Shown here one piece after another: positions 32,440 to 41,305 of a stretch of DNA of 64,000 nt (position 1 is its first letter; each line of letters begins with the position of its first letter). The translations under genes were made by a program, and so were the position numbers. The notes under the pieces were generated by a model. That model was given only the letters and a program-made list of their open reading frames with translations, was not told the DNA's origin and did not search any database. The stretch is from Streptomyces sp. NBC_01428. Its GTDB lineage: Bacteria > Actinomycetota > Actinomycetes > Streptomycetales > Streptomycetaceae. Location of the stretch: the NCBI RefSeq assembly GCF_036231965.1, contig NZ_CP109499.1:4154001-4218000 (forward strand), written 5' to 3'.

Positions 32440-33603
32440 TCAGACCCGCATGGCCTGCGGCGACTCGCGGCGCTCCGGGTCCGGGCCGTCGTACTCGCGG
32501 ATGATCTCGTAGCGCGTGTTCCGCTCGACCGGGCGGAACCCGGCGTCGCGGATCAGGTCGAGGATGTCCTCGCGGGTCAGCTTGTTGGGCGTCCCGAAGT
32601 TGTCCGCGTCGTGCGTGATCTTGTACTCGACGACCGAGCCGTCCATGTCGTCCGCGCCGTGCTGGAGGGCGAGCTGGGCGGTCTGCACACCGTGCATGAC
32701 CCAGAACACCTTGACGTGCGGGACGTTGTCGAACAGGAGCCGGGAGACCGCGAAGGTCTTCAGCGCCTCGGCGCCGGTCGCCATCTGGGTGCGGGCCTGG
32801 AGGCGGTTGCGGACCTTGCCGTCCTTCATGTCCACGAAGTCGTGCTGGTAGCGCAGCGGGATGAAGACCTGGAAGCCGCCGGTCTCGTCCTGCAGCTCAC
32901 GCAGCCGCAGCACGTGGTCCACGCGGTGCCGGGGCTCCTCGATGTGCCCGTACAGCATCGTGCACGGGGTCTTGAGACCCTTCTCGTGCGCGAGGCGGTG
33001 GATGCGCGACCAGTCCTCCCAGTGGGTGCGGTGGTCGACGATGTGCTGGCGGACCTCCCAGTCGAAGATCTCCGCGCCGCCGCCGGTCAGCGACTCCAGG
33101 CCGGCGTCGATCAGCTCGTCGAGGATCTCCGAGGCGGACAGCCCCGAGATCGTCTCGAAGTGGTGGATCTCCGTGGCCGTGAAGGCCTTCAGGGAGACCT
33201 CCGGGAGGGCCTTCTTCAGCTCGCTCAGGGAGCGCGGGTAGTACCGCCACGGGAGATTCGGGTGCAGGCCGTTGACGATGTGCAGCTCGGTGAGGTTCTC
33301 GCCCCGCATCGCCGTGGCGAGCCGGACGGCCTCCTCGATGCGCATCGTGTACGCGTCCTTCTCGCCCGGCTTGCGCTGGAACGAGCAGTACGCGCAGGAC
33401 GCGGTGCACACGTTCGTCATGTTCAGGTGACGGTTGACGTTGAAGTGGACGACGTCGCCGTTCTTCCGGGTACGCACCTCGTGCGCGAGGCCGCCGAGCC
33501 ACGCCAGGTCGTCCGACTCGTAGAGCGCGATGCCGTCCTCACGGGTCAGCCGCTCACCGGCCCGGACCTTGTCCTCCAGCTCGCGCTTGAGCCCGACATC
33601 CAT
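32440..33603 (-). CDS. mqnE: Aminofutalosine synthase MqnE (radical SAM)
   Basis: This 387-residue radical SAM enzyme joins 3-enolpyruvyl-benzoate to S-adenosylmethionine to give aminofutalosine. The iron-sulphur cluster cysteines are C66, C70 and C73 in NVCTASCAYCSF. ELHIVNGLHPNLPWRYY and GGGAEIFDWEVR are diagnostic of MqnE and distinguish it from MqnC. The ATG at 33601-33603 fixes a length usual for the family. It uses the product of MqnA encoded 11 kb away. Confidence 0.93.
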   Translation of the reverse strand: MDVGLKRELEDKVRAGERLTREDGIALYESDDLAWLGGLAHEVRTRKNGDVVHFNVNRHLNMTNVCTASCAYCSFQRKPGEKDAYTMRIEEAVRLATAMRGENLTELHIVNGLHPNLPWRYYPRSLSELKKALPEVSLKAFTATEIHHFETISGLSASEILDELIDAGLESLTGGGAEIFDWEVRQHIVDHRTHWEDWSRIHRLAHEKGLKTPCTMLYGHIEEPRHRVDHVLRLRELQDETGGFQVFIPLRYQHDFVDMKDGKVRNRLQARTQMATGAEALKTFAVSRLLFDNVPHVKVFWVMHGVQTAQLALQHGADDMDGSVVEYKITHDADNFGTPNKLTREDILDLIRDAGFRPVERNTRYEIIREYDGPDPERRESPQAMRV

Positions 33604-33697
33604 GCGTTTACCTCTCCCTGTGACGAATCCTGCCAACCGTACTCCCCCGCCTCCGGGCGGGATCGCCCCCACCAGGGGCTGCGCGGGGCGACCCGCG

Positions 33698-34153
33698 TCA
33701 CTCCTCCTCGGGGAGTTCCCCGACGCGGTTCTCCCACTTCGTCGACAGGACGATCGTCGTACGGGTGCGGGAGACGCCCTTGGTGCCCGACAGGCGCCGG
33801 ATGGTCTTCTCCAGGCCGTCGACGTCGCTGGAGCGCACCTTGAGCATGAACGAGTCGTCGCCCGCGATGAACCAGCAGTCCTCGATCTCGCCGAGGTCGC
33901 GCAGCCGGTGGGCCACGTCCTCGTGGTCGGCCGCGTCGGAGAGCGAGATGCCGATCAGGGCGGTCACGCCGAGACCGAGCGAGGCCGAGTCGACCGTCGC
34001 GCGGTACCCGGTGATGACACCGGCCGCCTCCAGCCGGTTGATGCGGTCGGTGACGCTGGGTCCCGACAGGCCCACGAGACGCCCCAGCTCCGCGTACGAG
34101 GCCCGGCCGTTCTCCCTCAGGGCCTGGATGAGCTGCCTGTCCACCGCGTCCAT
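33698..34153 (-). CDS. Lrp/AsnC-family regulator
   Basis: This 151-residue protein has an N-terminal winged helix (DAVDRQLIQALRENGRASYAELGRLVGLSGPSVTDRINRLEAAGVI) and a RAM ligand domain (ALIGISL ... VRSSDVDGLEKTI). The ATG at 34151-34153 has GGAAGG 9 nt upstream and is preferred to a GTG 18 bp earlier. It lies inside the menaquinone gene block, so it may control that block. A run of 10-bp repeats sits directly upstream. Confidence 0.9.
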   Translation of the reverse strand: MDAVDRQLIQALRENGRASYAELGRLVGLSGPSVTDRINRLEAAGVITGYRATVDSASLGLGVTALIGISLSDAADHEDVAHRLRDLGEIEDCWFIAGDDSFMLKVRSSDVDGLEKTIRRLSGTKGVSRTRTTIVLSTKWENRVGELPEEE

Positions 34154-34170
34154 GCGATCGAAGCCTTCCA

Positions 34171-34238
34171 CTGAAAAGGTCTGAAGAAATCCGAAGAGTT
34201 CCGAAGAGTCCGAAAAGCCTGAAGAGTTGCTGAGGGGT
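34171..34238. repeat. Seven 9-10 bp phased direct repeats upstream of lrp
   Basis: Seven copies of a 9-10 bp unit, consensus CYGAARAGTY, follow each other: CTGAAAAGGT, CTGAAGAAAT, CCGAAGAGTT, CCGAAGAGT, CCGAAAAGC, CTGAAGAGTT and GCTGAGGGGT. The spacing puts each copy on the same helix face. The tract is far richer in A than its surroundings and fills the gap between the ubiX stop and the lrp start. Confidence 0.75.
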
Positions 34239-34246
34239 GCGGACCC

Positions 34247-34936
34247 TCAGGTGGTGTCGCCCCGGGAGCCGCCCCCGAGTTCGCCCTTCCACCGGCGGTA
34301 CAGGTCGTGATCGACGCCCGCCGCGTCGAGGACCCGCCCGGCGACGAAGTCCACCAGGTCCTGGATGTGCGTGGCGCCCGCGTAGAACGCCGGTGAGGCC
34401 GGCACCACCGTCGCGCCCGCGTCGTCGAGGGCCACCAGGTGCCGCAGGGTCTGTCCGTTCAGCGGGGTCTCCCGCACGGCGACGACCAGTCTGCGCCGCT
34501 CCTTGAGCGTGACGCTCGCGGCCCGCTGGAGCAGGTCCTTGGAGAGGCCGAGCGCGACCCCGGCCACACAGGCCGTGGACGCCGGCACGATCAGCATGCC
34601 CTGGACCGGGTACGAGCCCGACGAGGGCCCGGCCGCGAGGTCGCCGGCGCTCCAGTGCCGTACCGCGTCGAGGTGCTCCTCGAAGCCGGTGAAGGTGCCG
34701 GGCTTGCCGTCCGCGCCCCGCGCCAGCCACGCGCGCAGGTCGTCCCGCCAGTGGGCGTCGCGGAACGGGAGGCCGGTCTCGTCGAGCAGCGTGAGCCGCG
34801 AGGCCCTGCTGACGACCAGGTCGACGCTCTCCCCCGCTTCCAGCAGCGAACGCAGCACCGCCGCCGCGTACGGCGTGCCGGACGCGCCGGACACCCCCAC
34901 GATCCAAGGCCGGCGCTGCGTCTGTCCTGGCTTCAT
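34247..34936 (-). CDS. UbiX-type flavin prenyltransferase
   Basis: This 229-residue enzyme prenylates FMN to make the cofactor of UbiD decarboxylases. The FMN-binding start IVGVSGASGTPYAAAVLRSL, DLVVSRAS, the phosphate-binding LIVPASTACVAGVALGLS and RETPLNGQTLRHLVAL are all in place. The ATG at 34934-34936 gives the usual start of the fold. The UbiD gene that needs its product lies 0.9 kb upstream in the same operon. Confidence 0.92.
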   Translation of the reverse strand: MKPGQTQRRPWIVGVSGASGTPYAAAVLRSLLEAGESVDLVVSRASRLTLLDETGLPFRDAHWRDDLRAWLARGADGKPGTFTGFEEHLDAVRHWSAGDLAAGPSSGSYPVQGMLIVPASTACVAGVALGLSKDLLQRAASVTLKERRRLVVAVRETPLNGQTLRHLVALDDAGATVVPASPAFYAGATHIQDLVDFVAGRVLDAAGVDHDLYRRWKGELGGGSRGDTT

Positions 34937-34967
34937 GATGTCGAGCCTATCCGGCCACTGCCCGGAT

Positions 34968-35870
34968 TCAGACCGTGAGCCCGCGCACCAGCAGATCCAG
35001 CAGGGCACACACGAACAGGGCGATGCCGATGAATCCGTTGACCTGGAAGAAGGCACGGTTCAGGCGCGACAGGTCGTGCGGCTTCACGATGGAGTGCTCG
35101 TAGAGGAAGGCGGCCGCGACGATCACGAGGCCCAGCCAGAAGAACGCGCCCGCCCCGGTGGCCAGCGCGTACCAGACGAACAGGCCCGTGGTCACCGCGT
35201 GGCAGACGCGCGCGCCGCGGATCGCGGCCGGGATGCCGAACCGCGCCGGCACCGACATCACGCCGATCTCCCGGTCGGTCTCGACGTCCTGGCACGCGTA
35301 GATCAGGTCGAAGCCGCCGATCCACACGCCGACCGCGAGGCCGAGGATCACGGCGTCCCAGGACCAGGTGCCGGTGATGGCGATCCAGGCGCCGATCGGG
35401 CCCATGGCCTGGGCGAGACCGAGGATGGCCTGCGGGAAGTTCGTGAACCGCTTGCCGTACGGATAGACGACCATCGGGATGACCGCGATCGGCGCGAGCG
35501 CCAGGCACAGCGGGTTGAGCAGCGCCGCGGCACCGAGGAAGAAGACGAGTGCGACGAAGGCGCCCGTCCAGGCGTGCTTCACGCTCATCGCGCCGGTGAC
35601 CAGCTCGCGGTGGGCCGTGCGCGGGTTGCGGGCGTCGATCTCGCGGTCGATGATCCGGTTCGCGGCCATCGCGAACGTGCGCAGCCCCACCATCGCCACG
35701 GTGACCAGGAGCAGCCGCCCCCAGTGGATGTTCCCGTCCCACTCGTACATCGCGGTGAGCGCCGCGATGTACGCGAAGGGCAGCGCGAACACCGAGTGCT
35801 CGATCATGACGAGCCGCAGGAAGGCCTTGGTGCGGCCCGGCTGCGGAAGCGCCGCGGAAGCTGAACTCAC
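34968..35870 (-). CDS. mqnP: Menaquinone prenyltransferase MqnP (UbiA family)
   Basis: This 300-residue membrane protein has about eight helices and both Asp-rich motifs: N71-x3-D75-x3-D79 in ANRIIDREID and the later YACQDVETDREIG. It attaches a polyprenyl chain to the naphthoate ring made by the futalosine route. The GTG start overlaps the UbiD stop by 4 bp, so the two are coupled. Neighbours UbiX and UbiD confirm the assignment to menaquinone. Confidence 0.92.
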   Translation of the reverse strand: MSSASAALPQPGRTKAFLRLVMIEHSVFALPFAYIAALTAMYEWDGNIHWGRLLLVTVAMVGLRTFAMAANRIIDREIDARNPRTAHRELVTGAMSVKHAWTGAFVALVFFLGAAALLNPLCLALAPIAVIPMVVYPYGKRFTNFPQAILGLAQAMGPIGAWIAITGTWSWDAVILGLAVGVWIGGFDLIYACQDVETDREIGVMSVPARFGIPAAIRGARVCHAVTTGLFVWYALATGAGAFFWLGLVIVAAAFLYEHSIVKPHDLSRLNRAFFQVNGFIGIALFVCALLDLLVRGLTV

Positions 35871-37318
35871 AGCCCGTACTCCTTCCAGCGGCGGTCGACC
35901 TTCGCCGCCGTCTCCGGGTCGGACAGCACCATCTCGGGCCAGCCGCCGTCCCGGGTGTAGCCCTCCTCGGGCCACTTCTTCGTCGCGTCGATGCCCGCCT
36001 TGCCGCCCCAGAACTGCTGGTAGGAGGCGTGGTCGAGATGATCGACCGGGCCCTCCACGACGGTGAGGTCGCGGCCGTAGTCCGTGTTGCCGAGCGCGCG
36101 CCAGGCGACCTCGTGCAGGTCGTGGACGTCGCAGTCCGCGTCGACGACCACGATGAGCTTCGTCAGGGACATCATGTGGGCACCCCAGACGGCGTGCATG
36201 ACCTTCTGGGCGTGCTTCGGGTACTTCTTGTCGATCGAGACGATCGCACAGTTGTGGAAGCCGCCCGCCTCCGGCAGGTGGTAGTCCACGATGTCCGGCA
36301 CGATGATCTTCAGCAGGGGCAGGAAGAACCGCTCCGTCGCCCGGCCGAGGGGCCCGTCCTCCGTCGGGGGCCGGCCCACCACGATCGACTGGAGCAGCGG
36401 CCGCTTGCGCATCGTCACGCAGTCGATGGTCAGCGCCGGGAACGGCTCCTGCGGGGTGTAGAACCCGGTGTGGTCGCCGAAGGGGCCCTCGGGCAGCATC
36501 TCGCCCGGCTCCAGCCAGCCCTCCAGGACGACCTCGGCGTTCGCCGGCACCTGGAGGGGCACGGTCTTGCAGTCGACCATCTCGATCCGCTTGCCCTGGA
36601 CGAACCCGGCGAAGAGGTACTCGTCGATGTCCCCGGGGAGCGGCGCCGTGGACGCGTACGTGACGGCCGGCGGGCAGCCGAAGGCGATCGCGACGGGCAG
36701 CTTCTCGCCGCGCTTGGCCGCCACCTGGTAGTGGTTCCGGCTGTCCTTGTGGATCTGCCAGTGCATGCCGATGGTGCGCTTGTCGTGGCGCTGGAGCCGG
36801 TACAGACCGAGGTTGCGGATACCGGACTCGGGGTCCTTGGTGTGGGTGAGGCCCAGGTTGAAGAAGGAGCCGCCGTCGTCGGGCCAGGTGAACAGGGCGG
36901 GCAGCGCGTCGAGGTCGACGTCGTCACCGCGCAGCACCACCTCCTGCACCGGCGCGTCCTTGACCTTCTTCGGCGGCACGTGCGCCATGGCGCCGAGCTT
37001 CCCGAAGGCCTCGCGCACCCCGACGAAGCCCTGCGGCAGCTCCGGCCGGAGCAGTCCGCCGATCTTGTCGGAGATGTCGGCGTACGACTTCAGACCGAGG
37101 GACTTCAGCAGGCGGCGGTCGGTACCGAAGACGTTCATCGCGAGCGGCATCGCCGAGCCGCGTACGTTCTCGAAGAGGAGCGCGGGACCGCCCGCCTTCT
37201 GCACCCGGTCGACGATCTCCCCGACCTCCAGGTACGGATCCACCTCGGCCTTGATGCGCTTGAGGTCTCCCTCGCGCTCCAGGGCCCTGAGCAGGGAGCG
37301 AAGATCGTCGTAAGCCAT
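35867..37318 (-). CDS. UbiD-family decarboxylase, menaquinone pathway
   Basis: This 483-residue prenylated-FMN enzyme probably decarboxylates the prenylated 1,4-dihydroxy-6-naphthoate. Family features include GGPALLFENVRG, GMHWQIHKDSRNHY, PEGPFGDHTGFYTPQEPFP with the Glu and Asp that act on substrate, and VDADCDVHDLHEVAWRALGN. Length is standard. It is the first gene of the operon UbiD, MqnP, UbiX. Confidence 0.92.
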   Translation of the reverse strand: MAYDDLRSLLRALEREGDLKRIKAEVDPYLEVGEIVDRVQKAGGPALLFENVRGSAMPLAMNVFGTDRRLLKSLGLKSYADISDKIGGLLRPELPQGFVGVREAFGKLGAMAHVPPKKVKDAPVQEVVLRGDDVDLDALPALFTWPDDGGSFFNLGLTHTKDPESGIRNLGLYRLQRHDKRTIGMHWQIHKDSRNHYQVAAKRGEKLPVAIAFGCPPAVTYASTAPLPGDIDEYLFAGFVQGKRIEMVDCKTVPLQVPANAEVVLEGWLEPGEMLPEGPFGDHTGFYTPQEPFPALTIDCVTMRKRPLLQSIVVGRPPTEDGPLGRATERFFLPLLKIIVPDIVDYHLPEAGGFHNCAIVSIDKKYPKHAQKVMHAVWGAHMMSLTKLIVVVDADCDVHDLHEVAWRALGNTDYGRDLTVVEGPVDHLDHASYQQFWGGKAGIDATKKWPEEGYTRDGGWPEMVLSDPETAAKVDRRWKEYGL

Positions 37319-37406
37319 GTGTCCAAGTATCGGCCACCCGCTAACCTGTGCCCGTCACCGGGGCCCCGTGCCGCCCCGCCACCGCACACTGGGGGACCGT
37401 TCGGCC

Positions 37407-37850
37407 ATGCTCAGGTATCTGCCGTTTCTGCTGGTGCTGGCGCTGTGGATCTACGCCTTCATCGACTGCCTGAACACGCCGGAGGAGGAGGTCAAGGGCC
37501 TGCCCAAGGTGGTGTGGGTGATCATCATCCTGCTCTTCGGCGAGGTGCTGGTCGGTCCGGTCGCCTGGCTGGTCGCGGGCCGCAACCGGCGGGGTCCCGC
37601 CGGCGGCGTCGGCTCCTCCGAGGGGTCCCGCGGGCAGCGCGCGCGGTTCGTCGCCCCCGACGACAACCCCGAGTTCCTCAACTCCCTCAAGGCGGAGAAC
37701 CGCAAGGACGAGAGCGGCAGGGACGCGGGCCGCAAGGACACGGGCCACAGGGACGAGACCCTGCTGCAGGACTGGGAGGCCGACCTGCGGCGCCGCGAGG
37801 AGGAGCTGAAGCGGCGCGAGGAGCAGAGCAGGACCGACGAGGAGTCGTGA
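37407..37850 (+). CDS. PLDc_N-type two-helix membrane protein
   Basis: This 147-residue protein starts with two helices (LRYLPFLLVLALWIYAFIDC and LPKVVWVIIILLFGEVLVGP) joined by the short TPEEEVKG loop, the pattern of the phospholipase D N-terminal domain found alone in many actinobacteria. A charged tail ends in a coiled coil (DLRRREEELKRREEQ). No HKD catalytic motif exists, so it is not a phospholipase. It is divergent from the UbiD gene and 10 bp before the LysR gene. Confidence 0.85.
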   Translation: MLRYLPFLLVLALWIYAFIDCLNTPEEEVKGLPKVVWVIIILLFGEVLVGPVAWLVAGRNRRGPAGGVGSSEGSRGQRARFVAPDDNPEFLNSLKAENRKDESGRDAGRKDTGHRDETLLQDWEADLRRREEELKRREEQSRTDEES

Positions 37851-37860
37851 GAATCGGACC

Positions 37861-38772
37861 ATGGAACTGCGCCTGCTGGTGACCTTCGAGAAGGTCGCGA
37901 CCGTACTGAGCTTCACCCGGGCCGCGGCCGAGCTGGCGTACGCGCAGTCGAGCGTGACCAGTCAGATCCGCGCCCTGGAGTCCTCGCTCGGCACGGAGCT
38001 GTTCGACCGGCTGGGCAGCAGGATCCGGCTCACCGAGGCGGGCGAGCGGCTGCTGCCCTACGCCCGGCGGATCATCGAGCTGACCGAGGAGGCGCGGGCC
38101 GCGGTCGTCGGCGCCGAGGAACCCTCCGGCACCCTGACCGTCGGCACGATGGAGTCGCTCACCTCCTACCGGCTGCTGCCGCTCCTCGAACTCTTCCACC
38201 ACCGCCACCCCAAGGTCCGGCTCTCGCTGCGGACGACCATCGGCGACGAGACCCGTCAGGCGCTGCGCCAGGGCACGTACGACGTCGGCTTCCTCATGGA
38301 GGAGGAGACCGAGCACGCGGGGCTGGAGACCGCGGTCCTCGCCGTCGAGCCGCTGGCGCTCGTCGCGGCGACCGGCCATCCGCTCGCCGGCACGGCACCC
38401 GGCACGGCCGGACTCGCGGGCCAGTCGCTGCTGGCCACCGAACCGGGCTGCGCCTACCGGGACTTGTTCGAGCGGGAACTCAACTCGACTGTTCCGAGCG
38501 GGACTTCCGTCGCCTTCACGGAGTTCGGCACGATCGAGGCGACCAAGCAGGCCGCGGCGGCCGGCCTCGGGATCGCGTTGCTGCCCGAGGTGACGGTCGC
38601 CGCGGAACTGGAGCGGGGCACGCTCGTACGGCTCGGCTGGGAGCCGCCGTTCACGCTTCGCACGCAGCTGGCGTGGCGGGCCGGGAAGCGGCTTCCGGCG
38701 CACGCGCGGCTGTTCGTGGAGCGGGCGCGGCAGCTGGTGTCCGAGGAGTCCGGCCCGCCCGGGGAAGCGTGA
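37861..38772 (+). CDS. LysR-family transcriptional regulator
   Basis: This 303-residue regulator has the N-terminal winged helix (FEKVATVLSFTRAAAELAYAQSSVTSQIRALESSLG, residues 9-44) and a periplasmic-binding-like effector domain. LysR proteins usually control a neighbouring gene; the convergent EamA transporter is the nearest. The last 122 bp overlap the 3' end of that gene in antisense. Confidence 0.92.
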   Translation: MELRLLVTFEKVATVLSFTRAAAELAYAQSSVTSQIRALESSLGTELFDRLGSRIRLTEAGERLLPYARRIIELTEEARAAVVGAEEPSGTLTVGTMESLTSYRLLPLLELFHHRHPKVRLSLRTTIGDETRQALRQGTYDVGFLMEEETEHAGLETAVLAVEPLALVAATGHPLAGTAPGTAGLAGQSLLATEPGCAYRDLFERELNSTVPSGTSVAFTEFGTIEATKQAAAAGLGIALLPEVTVAAELERGTLVRLGWEPPFTLRTQLAWRAGKRLPAHARLFVERARQLVSEESGPPGEA

Positions 38773-39637
38773 CCTTCAGGCTGGCCGTCACGATCAGCGG
38801 GACGCCGAGCGCCTGGACGAGCCCGATGTGGTGGCCGTAGACCGCCCAGTCCATGACCATGGCGACGGCCGGGTAGGTGAAGGCGAGGACGGCGATCTTC
38901 GCGGTCGGGAGCTTGGCGTACGCGGCGTACATGAGGACGTACATCAGCCCGGTGTGGATCACCCCGAGGCCGACCAGCCAGGCCCAGTCCGCGCCGGTCC
39001 CGCGCATGGCGCCGAAGTCGGCGAACGGCAGCAGCAGCGGGATGCCGACGAGGACCTGCACGAGGGCGATCAGGTGCGGCCGTACGCCGGTGATGCGCTT
39101 GGTGACCAGGGTGGACAGCCCGTACAGGAGCGCCGCGAGGAGGGCCTGGCCGACGCCGGTGAGGTAGGCGCCGCCCTGGGTGAGGTCGGCCGGGGAGACA
39201 CCCGAGACGAGGACCAGACCGGCGAAGGCGAGGACGATCCAGCCGGCCTTCGCGGCGGTGACCCGTTCCCTGAACAGCAGGGCGCCGAGCAGCACCACGT
39301 AGAACGGCTGCGTGTGGTAGACGACGGTGGCGACGGAGATCGAGGTGTTCTCGTACGACTGGAAGAGCAGGACCCAGTTGAGGACGATGAACACCCCGCC
39401 GAGCGCGGCGAGTCCGAGGGTGCGCGGGGTGAAGCCGTGGCCGCGGAAGTAGCCGCGGGCCAGGGCGTAGCCGCCGAGGGCGAGGGCTCCGAACACGACG
39501 CGGAAGAAGACGACGTTCAGGGGCGAGGCGCCGGACTCGACGACGAAGACGCCGAGGGTGCCGGAGAGCATCATCGCGGCGGTGAGCTGGGCCGCGCCCT
39601 TGTTCTCGGTCGCGCCGGCGGAGGTGGCTGAGGTCAT
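38651..39637 (-). CDS. EamA/DMT-family transporter
   Basis: This 328-residue protein has about ten membrane helices in two EamA repeats, each ending in a conserved segment (NTSISVATVVYHTQPFYVVLLG; LPTAKIAVLAFTYPAVAMVMDW). Such carriers export metabolites or amino acids. The ATG at 39635-39637 begins the first repeat properly. The last 35 or so residues form an Ala/Pro/Arg-rich tail whose DNA overlaps the LysR gene. That suggests the frame was extended into the neighbour by loss of an earlier stop. Confidence 0.88.
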   Translation of the reverse strand: MTSATSAGATENKGAAQLTAAMMLSGTLGVFVVESGASPLNVVFFRVVFGALALGGYALARGYFRGHGFTPRTLGLAALGGVFIVLNWVLLFQSYENTSISVATVVYHTQPFYVVLLGALLFRERVTAAKAGWIVLAFAGLVLVSGVSPADLTQGGAYLTGVGQALLAALLYGLSTLVTKRITGVRPHLIALVQVLVGIPLLLPFADFGAMRGTGADWAWLVGLGVIHTGLMYVLMYAAYAKLPTAKIAVLAFTYPAVAMVMDWAVYGHHIGLVQALGVPLIVTASLKVTLPRAGRTPRTPAAAPAPRTAARAPEAASRPATPAACEA

Positions 39638-39731
39638 GCCCCGACGGTAGGAGCGGAGGCCCGGCGGCGGCCACGCCCTGCTGGGGCGTCCTGCCGATGG
39701 GCCCATCGGCAGGACCGATGCGGTTCCCCGG

Positions 39732-40076
39732 CTAGGGCCTGTCCGGGGTCCGCTCCTCGCGCAGGGCGAGGGCGAGGAGGCCCGGGAAGCGGGCCTCGAA
39801 CTCCTCCCGGCGGAGCCGGTTGACCCGCTTGGGGCCCTCGTCGCGCTGCTCGACGAGGCCCGCGCCGCGCAGGACGGCGAAGTGGTGGCTGAGGGCGGCC
39901 TTGCCGACGGGCACGTCGAAGCTGCCGCAACTGCGGCTCCACTCCGCCGAGTCGGCGAGTTCACGGACCAGCAGGATCCGTACGGGGTCGGCGAGCGCGG
40001 CGAACGCGCTCTGTGCGGAGACCTCGTCGGGGTGGGTGTGCTCGGGCGCCGCCCGATGACTCGTCCGCTCCGCCAC
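39732..40076 (-). CDS. ArsR-family winged-helix regulator
   Basis: This 114-residue regulator has FAALADPVRILLVRELAD, then the recognition helix GKAALSHHFAVLRGAGLVEQ and a wing RDEGPKRVNRL. No metal-binding cysteine pair of the ArsR ELCVCDL type is present, so it probably senses something else. The GTG at 40074-40076 has a GAGGGAGA site; a GTG at 40136 would place the operator palindrome inside the gene. It is divergent from the quinone oxidoreductase gene, its likely target. Confidence 0.85.
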   Translation of the reverse strand: MAERTSHRAAPEHTHPDEVSAQSAFAALADPVRILLVRELADSAEWSRSCGSFDVPVGKAALSHHFAVLRGAGLVEQRDEGPKRVNRLRREEFEARFPGLLALALREERTPDRP

Positions 40077-40116
40077 GCCGGTCTCCCTCGCCGTTTCCCT
40101 GATCCCCTTGCCGAGT

Positions 40117-40162
40117 GTTCGATGAAAACCATACACTCAGGAGTGTTCGCTTTTCATTGAAC
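40117..40162. promoter_or_regulatory. 46-bp nested palindrome, arsR/oxidoreductase operator
   Basis: Outer arms GTTCGATGAAAA (40117-40128) and TTTTCATTGAAC (40151-40162) match at 11 of 12 positions. Inner arms ACACTC (40133-40138) and GAGTGT (40141-40146) match perfectly. Both pairs share the centre 40139.5. The site lies between the divergent ArsR and oxidoreductase genes and is AT-rich, as expected of an operator over both promoters. Confidence 0.7.
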
Positions 40163-40230
40163 AGTCCGTGCGGCGATCGGGTCCGCGCGGGCCGTCGGCC
40201 GTCCGGCCGAGCATCAGCCAGGAGTGAGCC

Positions 40231-41205
40231 ATGCGTGCGGTCGAGTTCCAGGAGTACGGCGGTCCCGAGGTGCTGCGGGTGGTGGACACGGCGGTCCCCG
40301 AGCCGGGCCCCGGGCAGGTGAGCATCGACGTGGCCTGGACGGGCGTCAACTTCGCCGACCTGAAGGCCAGGTCGGAGGGATACCGGGTGCCGCGCCTGCC
40401 GTTCGTTCCCGGGCTGGAGGTCTCGGGCCGGGTCCGGGCGGTCGGCCCGGGCGTCACGGGACTGCGGGCCGGTCAGGAGGTCGCGGCGCTCACGGAGGGC
40501 GGGGCGTACGCGGAGGTCGCCGTGGCCGACGCGGTCACCGTCTTCCCCCTGCCCTCCGGGGTCGGCCTGCGCACCGGCGCCACCCTCCCGACGGTGCTGC
40601 CCACCGCGTACGCCCTGCTGCACACGGTGGGCCGCCTCCAGCCCGGCGAGACGCTCCTCGTCCAGGGTGCGGCCGGCGGTGTCGGCACGGTGCTGGGCCA
40701 GCTCGCCCGGGCGGCGGGGGCGGGCGCGGTGTACGGCGTGGTGTCGGCGGCGCCGAAGGCGGAGTTCGCGCTCGGGTACGGCTACGACGAGGTGTTCGTC
40801 GGCACCTTCGCCGACGAGGTCCGGGCGGCGACCGCGGGGCGCGGGGTCGACCTGGTCCTGGACCCGGTCGGCGGCGAGTCCCTGCGCCTCGGCCTCGGCT
40901 CCCTCACCCCCTTCGGCCGGCTGGTCTCGTTCGGCAACGCGAGTTCGGCGGAGCCCTGGACGGTGGGTCAGCCGGAGCTCTACCCGACCGGCCTGTCGGT
41001 CGCCGGCTTCTCCATCCTCGGGCTGGCCCGCACGGCACCGGATGCCCTGCGCGTCATCGCCGAGCGGGCGTTCGAGACGGTGGCGGACGGGACCGTGACC
41101 CTGCCGGTGACGGCGGAGTTCGACCTGGAGAAGGCCGGGGACGCGCATGCGCTGATGGGGGCGCGGACCAGCACGGGCAAGCTGCTGCTGAGGGTGGCGG
41201 ACTGA
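40231..41205 (+). CDS. Quinone oxidoreductase-like MDR enzyme
   Basis: This 324-residue zinc-free medium-chain reductase has the N-terminal GroES-like fold (GPGQVSIDVAWTGVNFADLKARSEGY) and the NADPH site LLVQGAAGGVGTVLGQLAR. No structural zinc cysteines are seen, as in QOR-type members. It probably reduces quinones or enones with NADPH. Divergent from the ArsR-type gene, which probably represses it. Confidence 0.9.
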   Translation: MRAVEFQEYGGPEVLRVVDTAVPEPGPGQVSIDVAWTGVNFADLKARSEGYRVPRLPFVPGLEVSGRVRAVGPGVTGLRAGQEVAALTEGGAYAEVAVADAVTVFPLPSGVGLRTGATLPTVLPTAYALLHTVGRLQPGETLLVQGAAGGVGTVLGQLARAAGAGAVYGVVSAAPKAEFALGYGYDEVFVGTFADEVRAATAGRGVDLVLDPVGGESLRLGLGSLTPFGRLVSFGNASSAEPWTVGQPELYPTGLSVAGFSILGLARTAPDALRVIAERAFETVADGTVTLPVTAEFDLEKAGDAHALMGARTSTGKLLLRVAD

Positions 41206-41305
41206 CGGAGGGAGACATACGCCGGGAGCGCCCGAGCACGAACATGCCCCGGGTGTGCGCCTGTTGGAGCGGCGTTGTCAGTGGGGCCGTCTACTCTTCC
41301 GCGCC

